Source: Amyelois transitella (lineage: Eukaryota; Arthropoda; Insecta; Lepidoptera; Pyralidae). From it: a DNA stretch of 64,000 nt. The notes beneath the pieces are model-generated. The model worked only from the letters and a program-made list of their open reading frames with translations. It did not search any database and was not told the origin of the DNA. The translations under genes were made by a program, and so were the position numbers. This document shows positions 22,943 to 37,300 of this stretch, piece by piece. The stretch covers positions 8,355,501-8,419,500 of the forward strand of contig NC_083506.1 in NCBI RefSeq assembly GCF_032362555.1. Direction: 5' to 3'. Every line of letters starts with the position of its first letter. Positions within the stretch are counted from its first letter, which is position 1.

Positions 22943-24818
22943 TTCACTATGGTTTAAGTTTAGTCGGTTTTTATAGAAAAATGGTTGTGTGCTTCGAACC
23001 TTATTCGGGTATTTTACGTCATTTTTGGGCATTCGGGTATTGTAAATTTGGGTTTTTAGCCTAGATCGTTAAAGATCTAAGAACGACCTATTGTCAAAAT
23101 AGACTAAAAGTGGCCCAGACGGAATGTTTACAATATGCCATCAGATCTATAAATCTCGATGTCTTTTCTTTGATCACGCTAAATTATGAAGAATAATGTT
23201 ATAGAAGAGATAGTTTTTAAAAAATATGCAGGATTTAGACTGGGCGCGCCCTTGTCATACCAACTTGATTTGTGATATACATATCTACCTACCCTTTTTT
23301 TTTATTTGCCTCATTGCCAAATAGTCTTTTGGGCCGACGTATTTTGGAACAAAAAATTATACTTGTAAATTCACCTCAAAAAAAAATTATTGCTTTGCAC
23401 TTTCTTATGAAATAGTCATATCATAGGCCGGTTGGGTCAACTATTTAGTTGAAGTATGATTCTAAACTAAATGCACGATACCTAAGTTTCAAACACCAAA
23501 GAGGGGTAGTCTATTGTTTACTTATAGTCTAATAGATTTTTTAGATCTGATATTATTAGATTTCTTAGTATTAAGGCACTTTGTTGAAAAATCTATAGGA
23601 TGGTATTTTACTAGTCTAGGTCGATATTAAGAAGGTACGTGCTAAACCTCTACTATAAGTCTTGAGTAATGCAAAACGTAGACCAAACACAATAATTGTG
23701 TGAATTATCTTAATAAATTGTCATGAACATAAGGTAGAACCTATTTATTTCTATCCCAATATAATGATTAGCTCACATTTATTTTGGTTAATTCTCATAA
23801 ATAAAGGGCTTCCAAAGTTTTTCTTTTTTTTCAATTTATAAAACAATATAAAATCCGTCCGCGAGCTTTGTCTGTCTCTTTTGGAATCTAGGACATTTGG
23901 TTATAGTTTTAACGCATTTGATATCTTCCATTATATTTACTTTAAGAGGCTTATAAAGGCTGACTAGATTTATAAATTTGTGTTTATGCCTATGTGTACA
24001 ATGTCCTTTTTGCCAATATAAATGGGACAAATATATTTACTTTGAGACCAAAGATTTAAATATTATCTAACCCAATTTTTTTTAAGAAAGTTTTGAGATC
24101 TTGTGATTAATTTTCCTCGTACGTAAGATTTCCTGTAGGTTTTTCATACATAATTTTTATTGCAAATAACATTTACTCTGTATATTTATTAAAAACGAAT
24201 AAACAAAGAAGAAACGTGCAAGAATTTTTTCAAATTAATGGCAACTGCTGCCTATACCACAAGGTAGGATCTTATACTTTTTATATAGTATATTAATTTA
24301 ACTCTATTAATAATAATAAGAACACTTTATTATGAATTAGTCACTGGATTTGTAATAACTATTTTTATGTTGATATATCGGTCCAAAAATTTAGTCTAAG
24401 ATAGGTACACTAAAATTACTGTGATAGAGTAGAAATCGTTATTTTTAATAAAGTTATCATAATAAATTATTTCATTGTTTCATTACTCCTAAAATACCAG
24501 AAAGAAATCAATTGAAAAACCAATGCAGTTTAAGAAACGAATTATATTTAAATGAACTAAACAAACGGAACTAAATGATCACAAGCTAAATAAAAATACG
24601 AAGCACTGAATGCTATGCCGATTGTGAAAACATCGCCTTCCCATCACTGTATGTTAACTAAGGAAATAAAAACAACAGCTTAATAAACTCGAACAGAGTG
24701 TCCATCAGTTGGCATATTCATTATGTCCTCTTCTACTTCCCCAAGAACATGTTTTGAATGCCAGCTTCTGGTGATTCCGTTAAATGGTGTCCAATTTTCG
24801 GGTGGCGTGACCATATTC
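22943..24818. other. Intergenic region between convergent genes
   Basis: The LRR gene and Upf3 converge here. I see AT-rich sequence, presumably including both 3' untranslated regions, and no recognisable gene, repeat family or RNA gene. The 64-codon minus-strand frame at 23836-24030 has no domain signal. Confidence 0.5.
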
Positions 24819-27800
24819 TCAGGTGTCTTTCTTTTCACTATCGTTTATCAGCTTAGTCTGTGGTTGTGTCTCCTTTTCTTTCGCTAATCTTTGTTTGCTG
24901 AATTTTCCCATTCCTGGTTGGTATATGACCATGCTTGGGCGATCCTGTGAGAAGAAAAGTTAACTTTTATCAGCTAAGTTTAAATTGTACTATAAAGTTA
25001 AAGTACCAATTGTAAAGTTCAACAATCCGATTTAAATAATAGTAGAAAGTTTCTCTGAATGTTATACACACCTTATTTCTAATCCTTTTCTCCATGCGAC
25101 GATCACTACCGTCGCTCTTGTCTTTTTCCTCAGAGCCTTCTCTGTCTGTCGATTTGCTCCTGTCATCAAGTGATTTCTGCCTTTTTAAAACGACTTCTTC
25201 TTTCGTGGATAGTTCTCCCGATTCTAAACTGCTCCTTCTTATTTTGGATGCAGATGTATTCTCTGATACATCATGATCTCTTTGAGCTTCATCAAGTTTC
25301 ATTTTTCTATCCATACCCTCTATTATTTTTGTCAAATCATCTGTTTTCACTTGTGGTAACTGAGTGAAAGGTTTTATATCGTCATAATTGAGAGATTTAG
25401 ATTTCCCGTCAGATGATATTATTTTATTAATTACTGATTGCTTTTCTGATTTCACAAATTCAGTCTGCTTGATTCTCTCTTTCCTAATTTCGCTGTATTT
25501 TTTACTTTTAATTTCTCGTGCTGACTCCTTTAATTTGTCTTTTTTATCTTTTTTGTGTCCCCGGTCCGAATCTTCATCTAAGTCACCGTCTTTACCAGAA
25601 ATATCTTTCTTGTCAACATCAGTTTTCTTTACTTTCTTATCACCAACAATTTTGTTTTCAATTTTACGCTGATCTCTGTAACTTTTAGATTCAAATACAG
25701 TTCCATCTTTATTTTCTGATCTAGAAGAATCATCTTTCAAATCTGTCGAAGATTTCTCTTTTTCCCATTCACGTGATTTTATTTTTTTAACTTCATCTCC
25801 AGTCTCCTCTTCCTAAAATATTAACAGTAAATAAGCAGAGCTCGAAGGTTTGCATTTAACTCTAAGCTATAATTTGTGGACTTGTTGAAAGGTAACCGAA
25901 AATAATAAGCACACCTTAATCTGCAGACAAATCTATGTGAAAAACTGTATAAGTTATCTACTAAATCTCCAGAATACAGGATTATTATAATGGGATAATC
26001 TCTTTACCATATTATGATAGGATACTTACATACCAGGAAGTGTTTATTTAATAATAATTGAACTCTGCAGTTAATTCAATGATATGAATGAATACCTGAT
26101 GCTATACTAAGTGTATTTTTGGTTAGTTTCTAATTTAAACTTTTACTTGAGCAGCTGCACTAAAATTATTTTGAATACACAAACATATCATAACATATCA
26201 ATCAATCACTAAATAATGAAAATATACCCTCACAATTTCTAATGTATATTTAATGTATTTAAACTACTTTACAGTACAATATCAATATTTCTTTCCTGAC
26301 ATTTTTACCCAACTACAGTAAGAACTATTTAGCACCTTGACATAAGTATCTCCACCACTTTTTTCATTTACTCCTACTGTTTCATCCTTTCCATAAAATT
26401 TACCAGAAGTAAGGGTAAAGGTATTATGGGTTTTCATACACAAAGCTGGAAATTGACTGTCCCAATCTGAATCTGTGCTTATAAATTCATCAGACCCATG
26501 GACAATTTTAAGATCAGGTTTCACATTGGGTTTTACTCTACTTTTGTGATAAACTCTTTGTTCTCCAAACCAAAAGTTCTTGTGTTTGTGTTCAGAATAG
26601 TCACAACATTCATTATAAGTTTCATCTTCTGATATGTCGCCAGGCCTCTAATGAAATGTTCAATAAATGGAAGGAAGGAAATGAATGATAATCAACAAAA
26701 ATAATTAAATGGCCTGTTAAAGTAGTTATAATGTTGGCTCAGACAATGGTGGTCAACCTATACCAGTAAATAAAAGATTTATCACTTGATGCACAGGGCA
26801 TAAAATATAATGTATCAATACGATAAAAAAGATAGTTGATCTCAATATTAATCTAAGAATTGAACTTATGAATGTTACATTAAATGTAGTTGCAGATATA
26901 AATACTATATTTTTAATAATTTTATCTTCCAGTTCAGTGGAATCAACCTATAAACCTTTTTTCCTACTTACGGAGAGTGGGCATGACATTACTGAATCAA
27001 AATAAAAATCAAGCATACCTTGATAGGCATTTCTTTAGTCTTTCGTTCGATTCTCATTTTCCTCTTATCATTTTCCCTTCTCCTGCGCTCGTCTCTTCCG
27101 CGCTTGTCCTGTTTACGGGCTGCCAGATACTCAAGTAGAGGTGTAGACTGCACTTTTTTGTCATTTCCTATAAAAACCAAATGATACAGGTTGGTTGTTT
27201 TTAAACAAAATGATCAAAAATAGGATCATTTTCACTGATAGACATTGTTGGTATTTAACATATGTTTGCTGTTAAATTATTTGGTACAACAATTTACAAT
27301 CAACAGGTTAAAAGGATTTATTGTGTAGTTACATTAAATTGCAGAACTCCTGGTGTAACATCGGATCAGGAGTATCCTTAGTAATGAAGAGAGTAATTAT
27401 GGAGATAAAGTAAACAGGGCCTGGCACAAGTGGGAAAATATAGTCTCTGCCTTCTTCTTTGATAGAGTTAAGATTTTATGAAGGATGTACATACATTGGT
27501 TTAACTAAATTAAATCAACACTATTAATAAAGAGAAAAGATTTTATGGGAGTGACATGGCTATGCAAAAGCTCACAGATAAATTACCATCATTCACTGGA
27601 TATGAATACTCCAGTTTTGGTTGATTTTCAGTTTCTGGCTCCTTGTTGAGGCTCTCAATGAATTCCTGATAGATGGGGTCACTCTCTATAGTACCACACT
27701 TGGGATCTTTTTTCTTTTTCTTTTTGGGTATTCTTTGGAAAAGCGCATATTCCACAATACCTACATACTCCACACCTGTAATTATAATTAAAGTAAGGAA

Positions 27801-28581
27801 GTAAATGCTTTATTGTTAATTAAAGGAGTACATTACAACAATTATCATATTTTTTTTTAATTATTCACATTTTTATTTATTTTGATCTGGTACTACAACA
27901 CACTTGTAGTACAACACAAATGTAGTAGTTACTTCTATCACTAAATTGTAAATGTCATTGAGGAAAAGTTTGTATCATAAGCATGGGATTCTTCTAAGAC
28001 CCTTTCACTGACTCTTAAAACCATAATTTACCAATCCAAATATTGATAAAATCTTATATGCAACAGTAAAACAAAAACCTTATTAGGTTAACATGAACAT
28101 TCACCAGCATATTACATCAAAAAGTAACATAAAACTTCAATATTTTACCTTTCTCATCTAAAAATATATAGCCATCAAATTTATCCCTAAAAAGGTATAT
28201 GTCCTCAACGTTTACAAAGTTTATGTAGGCCCGCGAGTAAACATTATGCCCCAATGAAGAATCAGGCTTAGCAAAATAAAAGTGGTCATGCTCTGGAATA
28301 GGAGAAACCTGTTCCAGGAACGATTCTTCTGTCATAGATGGAGGCAGGCGCCGAAGCACTATCTGAAATAACCAATAATCAGCCATTAAATTCCACGTTA
28401 CTGTAATAAAGAACGTTTCCACATTGTGAACAATATAAATAATCACTTTGGTCAGCGGACGTTGCGGTTTTAACTTTTTATCCTTATTCTTAGAGGTGAA
28501 AGTTTTGATACCAGAATCCGATTGCGAGTCTTTAGCATCTTGATCTTCGGTCATTTTCAAGAATTTATTTAAAATGCCCAA
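24819..28581 (-). CDS. Upf3: UPF3, regulator of nonsense-mediated mRNA decay
   Basis: Seven exons on the minus strand: 28554 (or 28581) to 28447, 28362-28149, 27775-27587, 27167-27019, 26647-26336, 25812-25072 and 24944-24819. Phases fit throughout, giving about 612 aa. Exon 2 encodes the RNP-like domain that binds UPF2 (LRRLPPSMTEESFLEQ, SRAYINFVNVEDIYLFRDKF, DGYIFLDEKG). Exons 3-4 encode the middle region with a KKKKKK tract, GTIESDPIYQEFIESL and a charged helix (LLEYLAARKQDKR). Exon 6 is a long Lys/Glu/Asp-rich linker. The last two exons rebuild the exon-junction-complex binding motif IRNKDRPSMVIYQPG, as in human UPF3B. The protein links the junction complex to UPF2/UPF1 and shuttles between nucleus and cytoplasm. 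Exon 5 (104 codons) is unlike human UPF3. Met at 28554 or the upstream in-frame Met at 28581 could be the start. Confidence 0.94.
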
Positions 28582-29349
28582 TAATATTCCGAATAATCGA
28601 CATATTCAAAATTCCATAACCAGTCGTCGTGTGTAATTTGACAATATAATGACGAAACGTAGCAAGACGACATGACAGTGACATTTTTGAATGCCGACAT
28701 TCCGAATTCTGTGGCATAAAGTGTTTGGGTTTGACCCATGGGTTTGACTGAATTAGTACCTATATCCTATTATAAATGCGAAAGTTTGTCAGTATCTCAC
28801 TCAGTATGGATGTTTGTTACTCTTTCACGCAAAAACTTCTGAACCAATTACTATGAAATTTGGTACGTAGGTAGCTAAAGATCAGAATAACATATAGGCT
28901 AGGATTGATTCCACGCGGACAAAGTCGCGGGCGGCTTCTAGTACCAAATATTTACCCCATTAAGTAAATCAATTTAATATAGCATTTACAGTAGAATCCC
29001 GATTATCCGAACATCCGATTATCCGGACTTGCGTCACAGCTCTGGTACCGCGCAAGAGATCGTGGCAAGTGGAAAGAGGTAGTCTCTGCCTACCCCTCCG
29101 GGAAAGAGGCGTGATTTTATGTATGTATGTACAATAAAAAAAATACAAAATTCCTATACGTAGGTATATAAGTATACGTAAGTTTTTGGATCTTTAAGAA
29201 ATACTGACAGTCACTGTCATTGTTTCTAGTCAGTCAAAAAGTGAAAATAAAATAAGAAAATAAGAATAAGGAAGGAAAATTGCTCATAAATAAATTATTA
29301 CTTAATTTATTTTTGTTCTATCTAGATATAATAAAGTACAGGCATTAAA
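28582..29349. other. Divergent intergenic region of Upf3 and mRpS28, with repeats
   Basis: This stretch must hold the promoters of Upf3 (minus) and mRpS28 (plus). It is invaded by a family C copy (about 28768-28942, TATTATAAATGCGAAAGT to CGGGCGGCTTCTAGT) and a family B copy (about 29047-29130, GTGGAAAGAGGTAGTCTCTG to an ATGTATGTATG tail). The promoters are probably squeezed into 28582-28760 and 29140-29349. Confidence 0.6.
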
Positions 29350-30439
29350 ATGCATTACATAAGGAAATCTCTTAGACACATTCAAGCTATGAAAAGTATT
29401 GTAACCTATAGACCAAACAAATACCGAAACTACTGTTCGTCTTTAGGACCTTCTGCACCAGAAAAGACTTTAAATACTTCTTCCTCAGCTCAAACTGGAG
29501 GCTTTGCAAAAGCGTATGAAAAGCAATCACATATTATTGATACCCAAGATACAGAGGAAAATTATACATTCGCATCCTTACTCCGCCAATCAAAATTAAT
29601 TGATGTAAGTAACCTTCACTTACAAAGTTTGCCCTTGCACACTTCTTTTTTTTTCATGTGATACGCTTAAAGGTACATTGAGGATGCACGTTTTATTAAA
29701 ATATTGGATTATTTTTGTCTAAATTTTTCTCAATACCCTACCCTTTGCGCCACTCATAAGGCTGCCTACTAAAAAAATTGTTTAAGTGCATTTGTTTGTT
29801 TAAGTATGTATACCAACCCACATACCGGCACACACAATAAACATAATAGACAGATAAATAGAATACCCTTTGCACATAAAATTATAATTATATAGCTTTA
29901 TTCTAAGCTTATGTTAAGGTAATGTCTGAAAGGCAACCTAGTAATAGTTATAGTCAGGGACTACATCTTTCCACTTGCTACTTTCTTGTATACTTCTTGT
30001 GCTTTATCTACATTCATAACTCCAAGCAAAAGGTTTTGCAGGAATGTGGACATTCCTGCAAAACCTTTCGATTTGAACTTCACCCTTAAACTTTTTAATA
30101 CTATATTGCAGGAAAGATACATATATTTCAATAAGTAACATCATTTCACTTTCTTTTCAGTTGGGAGATCCTGCAGGGAAAGTGGTTATTGGTAAAATAT
30201 TCCATGTTGTAGAAGACGATTTATATATTGACTTTGGATGGAAATTTCATTGTGTTTGCACTAGGCCCACAAGCAGAGGCGATGAATATGTACGAGGAGC
30301 AAGAGTACGTATCCAGATTAAGGATTTAGAATTATCTTCCAGGTTCCTTGGTTCTACTACAGACCTGACATTGTTGGAAGCAGACTGTAAATTGTTAGGG
30401 ATAGTTTCATCTCCTGTTAGAGCTAATGAAAAACAGTAA
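29350..30439 (+). CDS. mRpS28: Mitochondrial small ribosomal subunit protein mRpS28
   Basis: Two exons: 29350-29604 (donor GTAAGT) and 30161-30439, joined in phase 0, 177 aa. The N-terminus is basic and without acidic residues ([15 protein letters not shown]), fitting a mitochondrial targeting peptide. The mature part matches MRPS28: [13 protein letters not shown], then [31 protein letters not shown] and [18 protein letters not shown]. It is a component of the mitochondrial 28S ribosomal subunit. The internal Met at codon 14 ([10 protein letters not shown]) is a possible alternative start. The intron carries a reverse family B fragment and a perfect hairpin. An ATTAAA polyadenylation-like signal follows the stop. 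Confidence 0.94.
29940..30022 (-). repeat. Family B repeat fragment in mRpS28 intron
   Basis: Reverse-oriented fragment: GGGACTACATCTTTCCACTT, then CTTGTATACTTCTTGTGCTT and TACATTCATAACTCC, closely parallel to the fuller copy at 57963-58205. Confidence 0.7.
30029..30068. repeat. Perfect 19-bp inverted repeat with 2-base loop
   Basis: The left arm AAAGGTTTTGCAGGAATGT (30029-30047) is exactly complementary to the right arm ACATTCCTGCAAAACCTTT (30050-30068), with GG between. It lies in the only intron of mRpS28, just after a family B fragment. It could be a fold-back scar, a small hairpin, or a sequencing/assembly artefact. I see no open frame or promoter tied to it. Confidence 0.85.
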
Positions 30440-31324
30440 TTATGTGTTTGAGGTAGTTACGTTTTTGTTAAAATAGATTTGTACCTATTAAATTAATGAC
30501 ATTTACAAAGTATTTCATTTTTCTTTGACATGAGATCTTCATTTATATCTCCCATGGAGTAATTTGGAGCACCCTAAATTTATGAACCCATTTTTGATTT
30601 ATTTTTTTAAATTTGGCTTAAAATTTTATTGATTTACTGTTTTTATGTTGCTACATATGAATTAGCATTTATTTATAAGCAGCTTTGTTAATATTACTCT
30701 ACCAAACACATGAGATGGAGATGTTTTTAATTAAGTAAGTTAAAGAAAATATGAGAGAGGCAGACTATCTTTCCACTTAGGGTCTTGCAAAGATGAGAGA
30801 GAAAGACTTTTTAATTCAACAGTTTAATTGACATATATATTTGGACAACACTAATAAATGACATGGAATATAATTCTTAACCTACATTGATTAAAATATC
30901 TATTTATTGTCTTATTCTTAAAAACATTTTTGTATATTTAAAAATCTTTTCTAAATTTTCTAAACACTACAAGGGTAAGTAAAATTTTCTTTAACCTGTA
31001 GCCAAATTTTATGTACTAGTTAAACATTTAGATATTTGTTTTGTAGAAATCAATGGAATGTAGAATATACAATAGCCTTAACAGCAGTATAGTACCAGAA
31101 ATTTTTACTTTACATCAACAGTGTAAAAAGTCAGAGTTTAGATTTACATCTATTAACTGTCCAAAACTAAATGCGTCAATTTGAATAGGCTAACTATCAG
31201 TTTCTTTTTTACCTATAAATAATAAAAGATTCTAAACTTGATCAACTATTCAGTGATGAGATCGTCATTTTAATTAATACCTAATAAGGTTTGAGATTCG
31301 TGAATACAATCATAACATTTTGAT
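30440..31324. other. Intergenic region between convergent genes
   Basis: This AT-rich sequence separates mRpS28 (plus) from the end of glutaminase (minus). It presumably contains both 3' untranslated regions. I see no gene, repeat family or RNA gene here. Confidence 0.5.
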
Positions 31325-34300
31325 TCACTGAACTTTATCACCGTTTCTCGAGACGATTTCTTGGATACTAGGATCTTTAACCGCATCATTGACATTAGTT
31401 TTGTCGAGTATGTCGTCTACAGCTGAGGGTGTGACGTCCGATTTTTGATTTTGCGGATGTACGCGTTCCCATTCTTTGAGGTATTGTACGACGGCGGTGT
31501 GTCCGAATGTCTCGGCCTCATTGAGGGGGCGGCTGCCCCAGCGGTCGCGAGGATCGTGGGGAACGGCGCACTGAGCCAGGAGGAAGTCTACGCAGCCCAG
31601 GTGACCTTCAGCAGCTGCTAAATGCAAAGCTGTGCGGCCATCGTAGTCTGACAAAGTCATGTCCATACCGGAAAGATGGTGCCTGAAAACAATTTTTTAG
31701 TCTCATTAAACATACCTACGTCTGAAATATTGAGCTAACGAACTATGATAACAACCGTTTATATCAATTTCGTATTCAAACATCCTTGTCGCCAAATGAA
31801 AAATTATAACTTACGATTAAACCGCGACCTTTCAACTAATTTAAAAATAGTATCAGCAAAACAAAAGACAATTTGTTACAGTAATTAATTGTTGGTATTA
31901 TTAGTCTTGCTAATTGAAAATGTTATTGTACCTACCAATAACATCTTAAGCAATTAACTGTAACGCATGCAAAAGTTTCACTCTTTTAGCGATGAGCTCA
32001 TCGTAGAGACTGCCAAAAACAATATGAAATTACAGAGTACGTAAGTACCGTGCAACCAGTATTCTACAAGACATTACCTTCTCAAAGCACTTATATCGCC
32101 ACTTGCCGCGGAAAAAAGAAGATTGACGATACTGAGGCCTGTGGTTTCAAATTTATAGCGCCGCGGATCTTTCTTATGGCTCGCATAACGAATGTTGTCA
32201 TATTTGTGAAAGTTGAATCGCTGGATCAATTCCTGAAGAAACATGACAAAAAAGAGATATTTTAAAGCCAGGTGTTGTCTAAAACGACATTTAATAATGA
32301 AGCAGGAACTGAGTCTTCAGTTACATCTAACATACTCGTATACATGTATGTTTCTGCTGATTTGCTTGTACTTATATTTGTGAGAGATTTGTCAGAGCTC
32401 CTTGCTTAAGAATATATTTTATTATTGTATTCTAGTAGAACACATAATTTTGTAACTTACGTCACAAAACTGTAGACCTCGGCAACTGTTGCCCAAGGGA
32501 TCCAAGGGCGGAGACCAAGTGCAGATGCCCATAACATTGGGCACGACGATGAGCATAGCCCCCGATACCCCTGATTTCGCCGGCAGCCCCACTTTGAACG
32601 CGAACTGGCCAGAGTAGTCGTACATTCCACAGCTGTGCATCAACGATAAGACGTTGCGCACAGAATCTGGCCGGAGTACTTTTTCGTCGGTTATTGGACA
32701 GATGCCACCATTCGCAAGAGTAGCAGCCATTATGGACATTATGTCGCAGTTAGCCTCCATGGAGCAACACTGAAAACAAACCAATTATTACTTTATTTAA
32801 TAAATAAATTAGTAACGTTTGCTAGTTTGAGAGGAAGAAACATGTACCAAATGCTTTTTGCTCATAGCTCCTTTACCCACATAGTTCGTGCAAGTCAATT
32901 AAAAAATTTAACTACTTACTAATTCTTCTCCATGCGGATAATGGGCTGGCAACCTATTTCTAAATTTTTCTTGTTTTTTTTGAACATTAAATAGTCCACC
33001 AAAATCTAAACGTATTTATTTTTTAACAACCACAAGAGAATCTATTATATTATTATTTAAAACAATTACCTGGAAATAGAAGTCCATACATTCTCGTAGG
33101 TTTGTCTTTTCTGGGTAACATTTATGCTCACGCATGTAAAAGCCAAGTGCGTAGTTCCTGTCTGCTGCTTCTCGTTCTGAGAGGAATACGGCATTGTTAA
33201 AACCCAAAACCTCGTTTCCAGCAAGTCGGCTAAAGAACGACATTACATAGTCAAACTTCTCAGCCAAAGTCATCTCTGGCTTGTCCAAGGTCTTGAGTAA
33301 GGAGCAAACCAAAATCGCACCAGCGTTGATCATAGGATTATGCGGCTTCACTGTAAACAAATAAATATTATGATTGCTCATGCATGATTTAACTTGGTAG
33401 ATAATTGATATTAATACATTGTTGATATGCATTGCATTTGTATGTTTTATTTACAAAACTTATATCCGTGTTTATTCAAGTTACGTTTATTGTATGATTT
33501 GGTGGTAGTAGTAATTTCTGTTGTCACGCAACATGATAATTGCATATAAACATAGCTACCCCTCTACTAAAAACATGATGTGTCAATCGAAATCAGAGGT
33601 TCAAAGAAATTCGAACTAGTTTTTTTAAATATATCATATTACATAATATTTGTTTCTTTACTAAATCAATACATCTACATACTGTTGTAGTCCAATACAA
33701 GTTCATTGAAGTTGCGTCCACTGGGCTCTGTGCCAACGTAATTGTGCACGACGTCTGGGCCCAGCGTTTCCAGAGCCATTGCGTACGTCAGCGGCTTGCT
33801 GCACGACTGTAGAGTAAATGGGACGGTCACGTCACCTGTTAAGAAAATAATACTAAACTATACAATAAATCTCTATTATGCCACAAATTTACAAAATAAT
33901 CATATGTGGCAAGCTTTTGGACTGGTGCCGGAAATTTCAAGGAAGAAAAGTGCTAGCTTATGTATTGCTGAAGTTTTATTAATGTCATCGTAAGGAATGA
34001 TGTAGGATGACTATACAATTCGAAATGGGTCTCGTTTCTTTTTTCAACAATTTCCTGAAATCTTTATTACTTACTTACCGATAGAAAACCGTTGACCATC
34101 AATAGTGCATACGCTGACTGCCCAACTATCCGAACTTGCTCGGGCCAACTGCGGAATATAACTGGCGACTTTGCCGTCAGTGTTACTCTTCGCAGACCAA
34201 TACATTTCCTCTATGTCTTTTATGAAATCCTGGAAGTCTGGAATTACGAACTGACTACGGAAAGCTCGCGTGATCAGGACTATGTTAGGTGCAATCACAT

Positions 34301-37300
34301 CCTTGAAAGTTTGTCTGTCCAGTTTTAAAGTTTCAGGAGATCCACCCTCAAAGTTCGACTCCTTGTGTACTTTGTACAAATTGAGCATTACTTCTTTAAC
34401 GCGAGCATCGTTTTTCCTTATTCCAGTTGTCCTCAGGGCCTGGAGATGTTTGAAAAAGCATAAGATGACAATCAGATAAGTGATTTGTAATCTATGTGCT
34501 ATAAGTACCAAAGATACTTACTACGTCTAGACACGAGACAGAAAGCATAGTAAATATTGATATAAAAATATAATATAAAGTTTTATCTTCCGATAACATT
34601 TAGACTTTGGAGACATTTTTATCAAGAGTTTACTGTCAAGAAATTAACGATAGTCTTTTATCCGTCAAAGACGCTCTGTACTGTAAACATGTGTAGAACA
34701 TTTATTATTTTTTAGTCCTATTTTTCGGTATGTAGTTGAAAAAGGTAACCCTAGCTGATCACCATTAAATACATATAGGCACAGAAAGATTAATACTACT
34801 ACCAACGGTATAGGTATTGATTAAATGGAATTTAGAGACATTAAATGTCTGGACTATGGTATGATACCACACTAGTCATAGGTCATCGGTACCTGGTACC
34901 TAAAACTTTTTATTTTTACGAAATCCATTTTATTGAATCTATACTTTAAACGATTGTGATTAAACTTACCGCCAAAAATTTTCCAACGGGGAGAAGTCCT
35001 GTTTCTTCATTTTTGAACATGTCAAATAGCACATCGTCGGCATTTTTGTGTGAACCTTCACGACCCCTGTATTAATTAGATGGATTAATTTTATTTAATA
35101 TAATTTATGTTAAGAAAAATTCCTTCGTATAAAATAATGTCAAACTAGTAAAAGAACAAATACTAAAATAATACAAACAAACTATGGAATTAATTTCTAC
35201 TGCTACAAAACTGCTACGAAAATCGTAGCGTGTGCCACAAATAAGCTACGAGATTTGTAGGGTCTTCACCACGGGTCTACATTATACGATAACATGTGAC
35301 GCCTAGGAAGAATTTAAATTAAAAAAAGAAAGGCGTGTAGTTCAATTATTTGTTACTAAAATTATAGTATTGGTTTGTTATTCAAATATTTTTTTATTGT
35401 TTTTATTAATTTAATTTAATTATTTAAGCCACCTTGTAAGTAATTCATTAGATAAATTTATAGCTGTTCATCATATAAATGCGTATTCTTTGAAATTTTT
35501 AAACTTCAACCTGTAGATATTGGACAAAATCTTCTGTCCACATTCTCAATTCTGCTTTACATTACTCTACATCAGAAAATATTGATAATGCGATTTGCAA
35601 AACCGCAAGCATGACCGACCAATGTCGCGCTCACTTTAAAATAAATCGTCACGGTTACGAAATAGATTTGTTAAACAAACATGTTCCGTGATTTATATGG
35701 AAAACAAGTCGTGAATGTATTAGGGGCCAATATTTATTTAGATTGACGTCACAGCGACGGGTGTGTCGGCGACGTAGGATCATCACCTGACACTTTATTT
35801 TTATCATGAAGAGACATGAAAAACCGTGAGAGACAAGAAAATTTCCGACTATCAACAAGTAATTTTGGTAAACAGCGATCTGCGCATAGTACCATCTCTT
35901 TGCGCGTACGCATGCCAAAACCTTGTGATCTGTGTGCAGATTGATCTTCTTCCTATATTTAGAGCTGAGTTTGTAGTCGTTAGTACTTTCTTTTTTCTTA
36001 TTTCTGTCACATGGACACATCAAACAATATCGCTTATTCTTTAGTTTATACCTAACTAAAACAGTGTTTCGCCAGAGACAGTATTATTTGGCTATATGTA
36101 TATACTTAGATTTATTTTTATAAACGTTCTTTTCGAAATATTGTTCAAATACTGTGTTTATAAATAAGTATCTAAGCTATAGACGAATTTTAAGGTTTCA
36201 CAGTTTTCTGGTTAGCAGTCAAATACGAAACCTCATAAATTCACAAGGAATACCTACTCGTAATATCAATATTGTATCAAACTTACGAGGACACTGGAGG
36301 TATATCAAAATAATTTAAATAATTGGCCGATACACAAAAATGCATTATACTTCAATCGATCTCCAACGAAACAGTTGATATGTATTGTATTCGGCTTTAT
36401 CACGAATATTTGATTTACGATACGAGTGCATAAAAATACGATTTTAATTTAAATGGAATGAACAATTCAGCATTGCTGTACAACTAAAAATAAAGTTTAA
36501 AATCATTTCCAAATAACAAGTTATCTAAATTGCGTAAAATTAATGGATATAAAACGTTACTTTGGTATTGATGGTTCTGAAGGTAAGTATCGTGTTTTTG
36601 TAAGAAATTATAATCGACTGTCGTCTTTGCTCTTTTTTGAATTAAAATCATTCAGTTTGTCCAATTACTTATCGACTTAAAATATTTATTGATAAAACGG
36701 ATTAAAAGTTATTTATTTTAATACCCCAAATGCCGTAATACTTGTTTTTCAGTTTGCATCATTACTTATGCTTATTATGGTGTATTAGCTGGACGTCGAT
36801 TTCGCACAACGTCGATCCATCCATGTTTGCATTCTCATGACGTCGATCCGCTTATAATTGTATTCTCATAAAGTCGATTCTATTGTTTTACTACTTTCCA
36901 ACATAAGAAAGGTACAGTTAAACACAACATTTTTATTTAAATTTTTATATTTCAATCAACAGGTTATATAACGTTAAATAAACAGATTATAGCGACCTTT
37001 GTGTAATTATCCAGAGACATTGGAAAGATTTAGTTTAGAAGACTTATCAGACTTGTTTAATTAGGCATTACACAAGCCGTTTAGTTAAAAATCCCAGATG
37101 CATAGATTTTTATAAAGTTATAGGACTAAAATTTTATTCTTTAAACCTCTAAAAAAATATAAGTATCAATAGGAACACGACTAACATAATCAAAGCTAGG
37201 TAAAACATTTAAAAAATGTGATTTTTTTATCACCGTTATCTCCTATTATATCATTGCTTCGACACTTAGTCGTACGACTGTCATCCTCCAATAGGACGAC

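Noticed and set aside
32050-32265. Plus-strand 71-codon frame
   Set aside because: Antisense of the glutaminase exon 32232-32078.
35655-36023. 122-codon minus-strand frame in a glutaminase intron
   Set aside because: No recognisable domain and no phase-compatible splice sites to the flanking glutaminase exons; an overlapping plus-strand frame is equally open.
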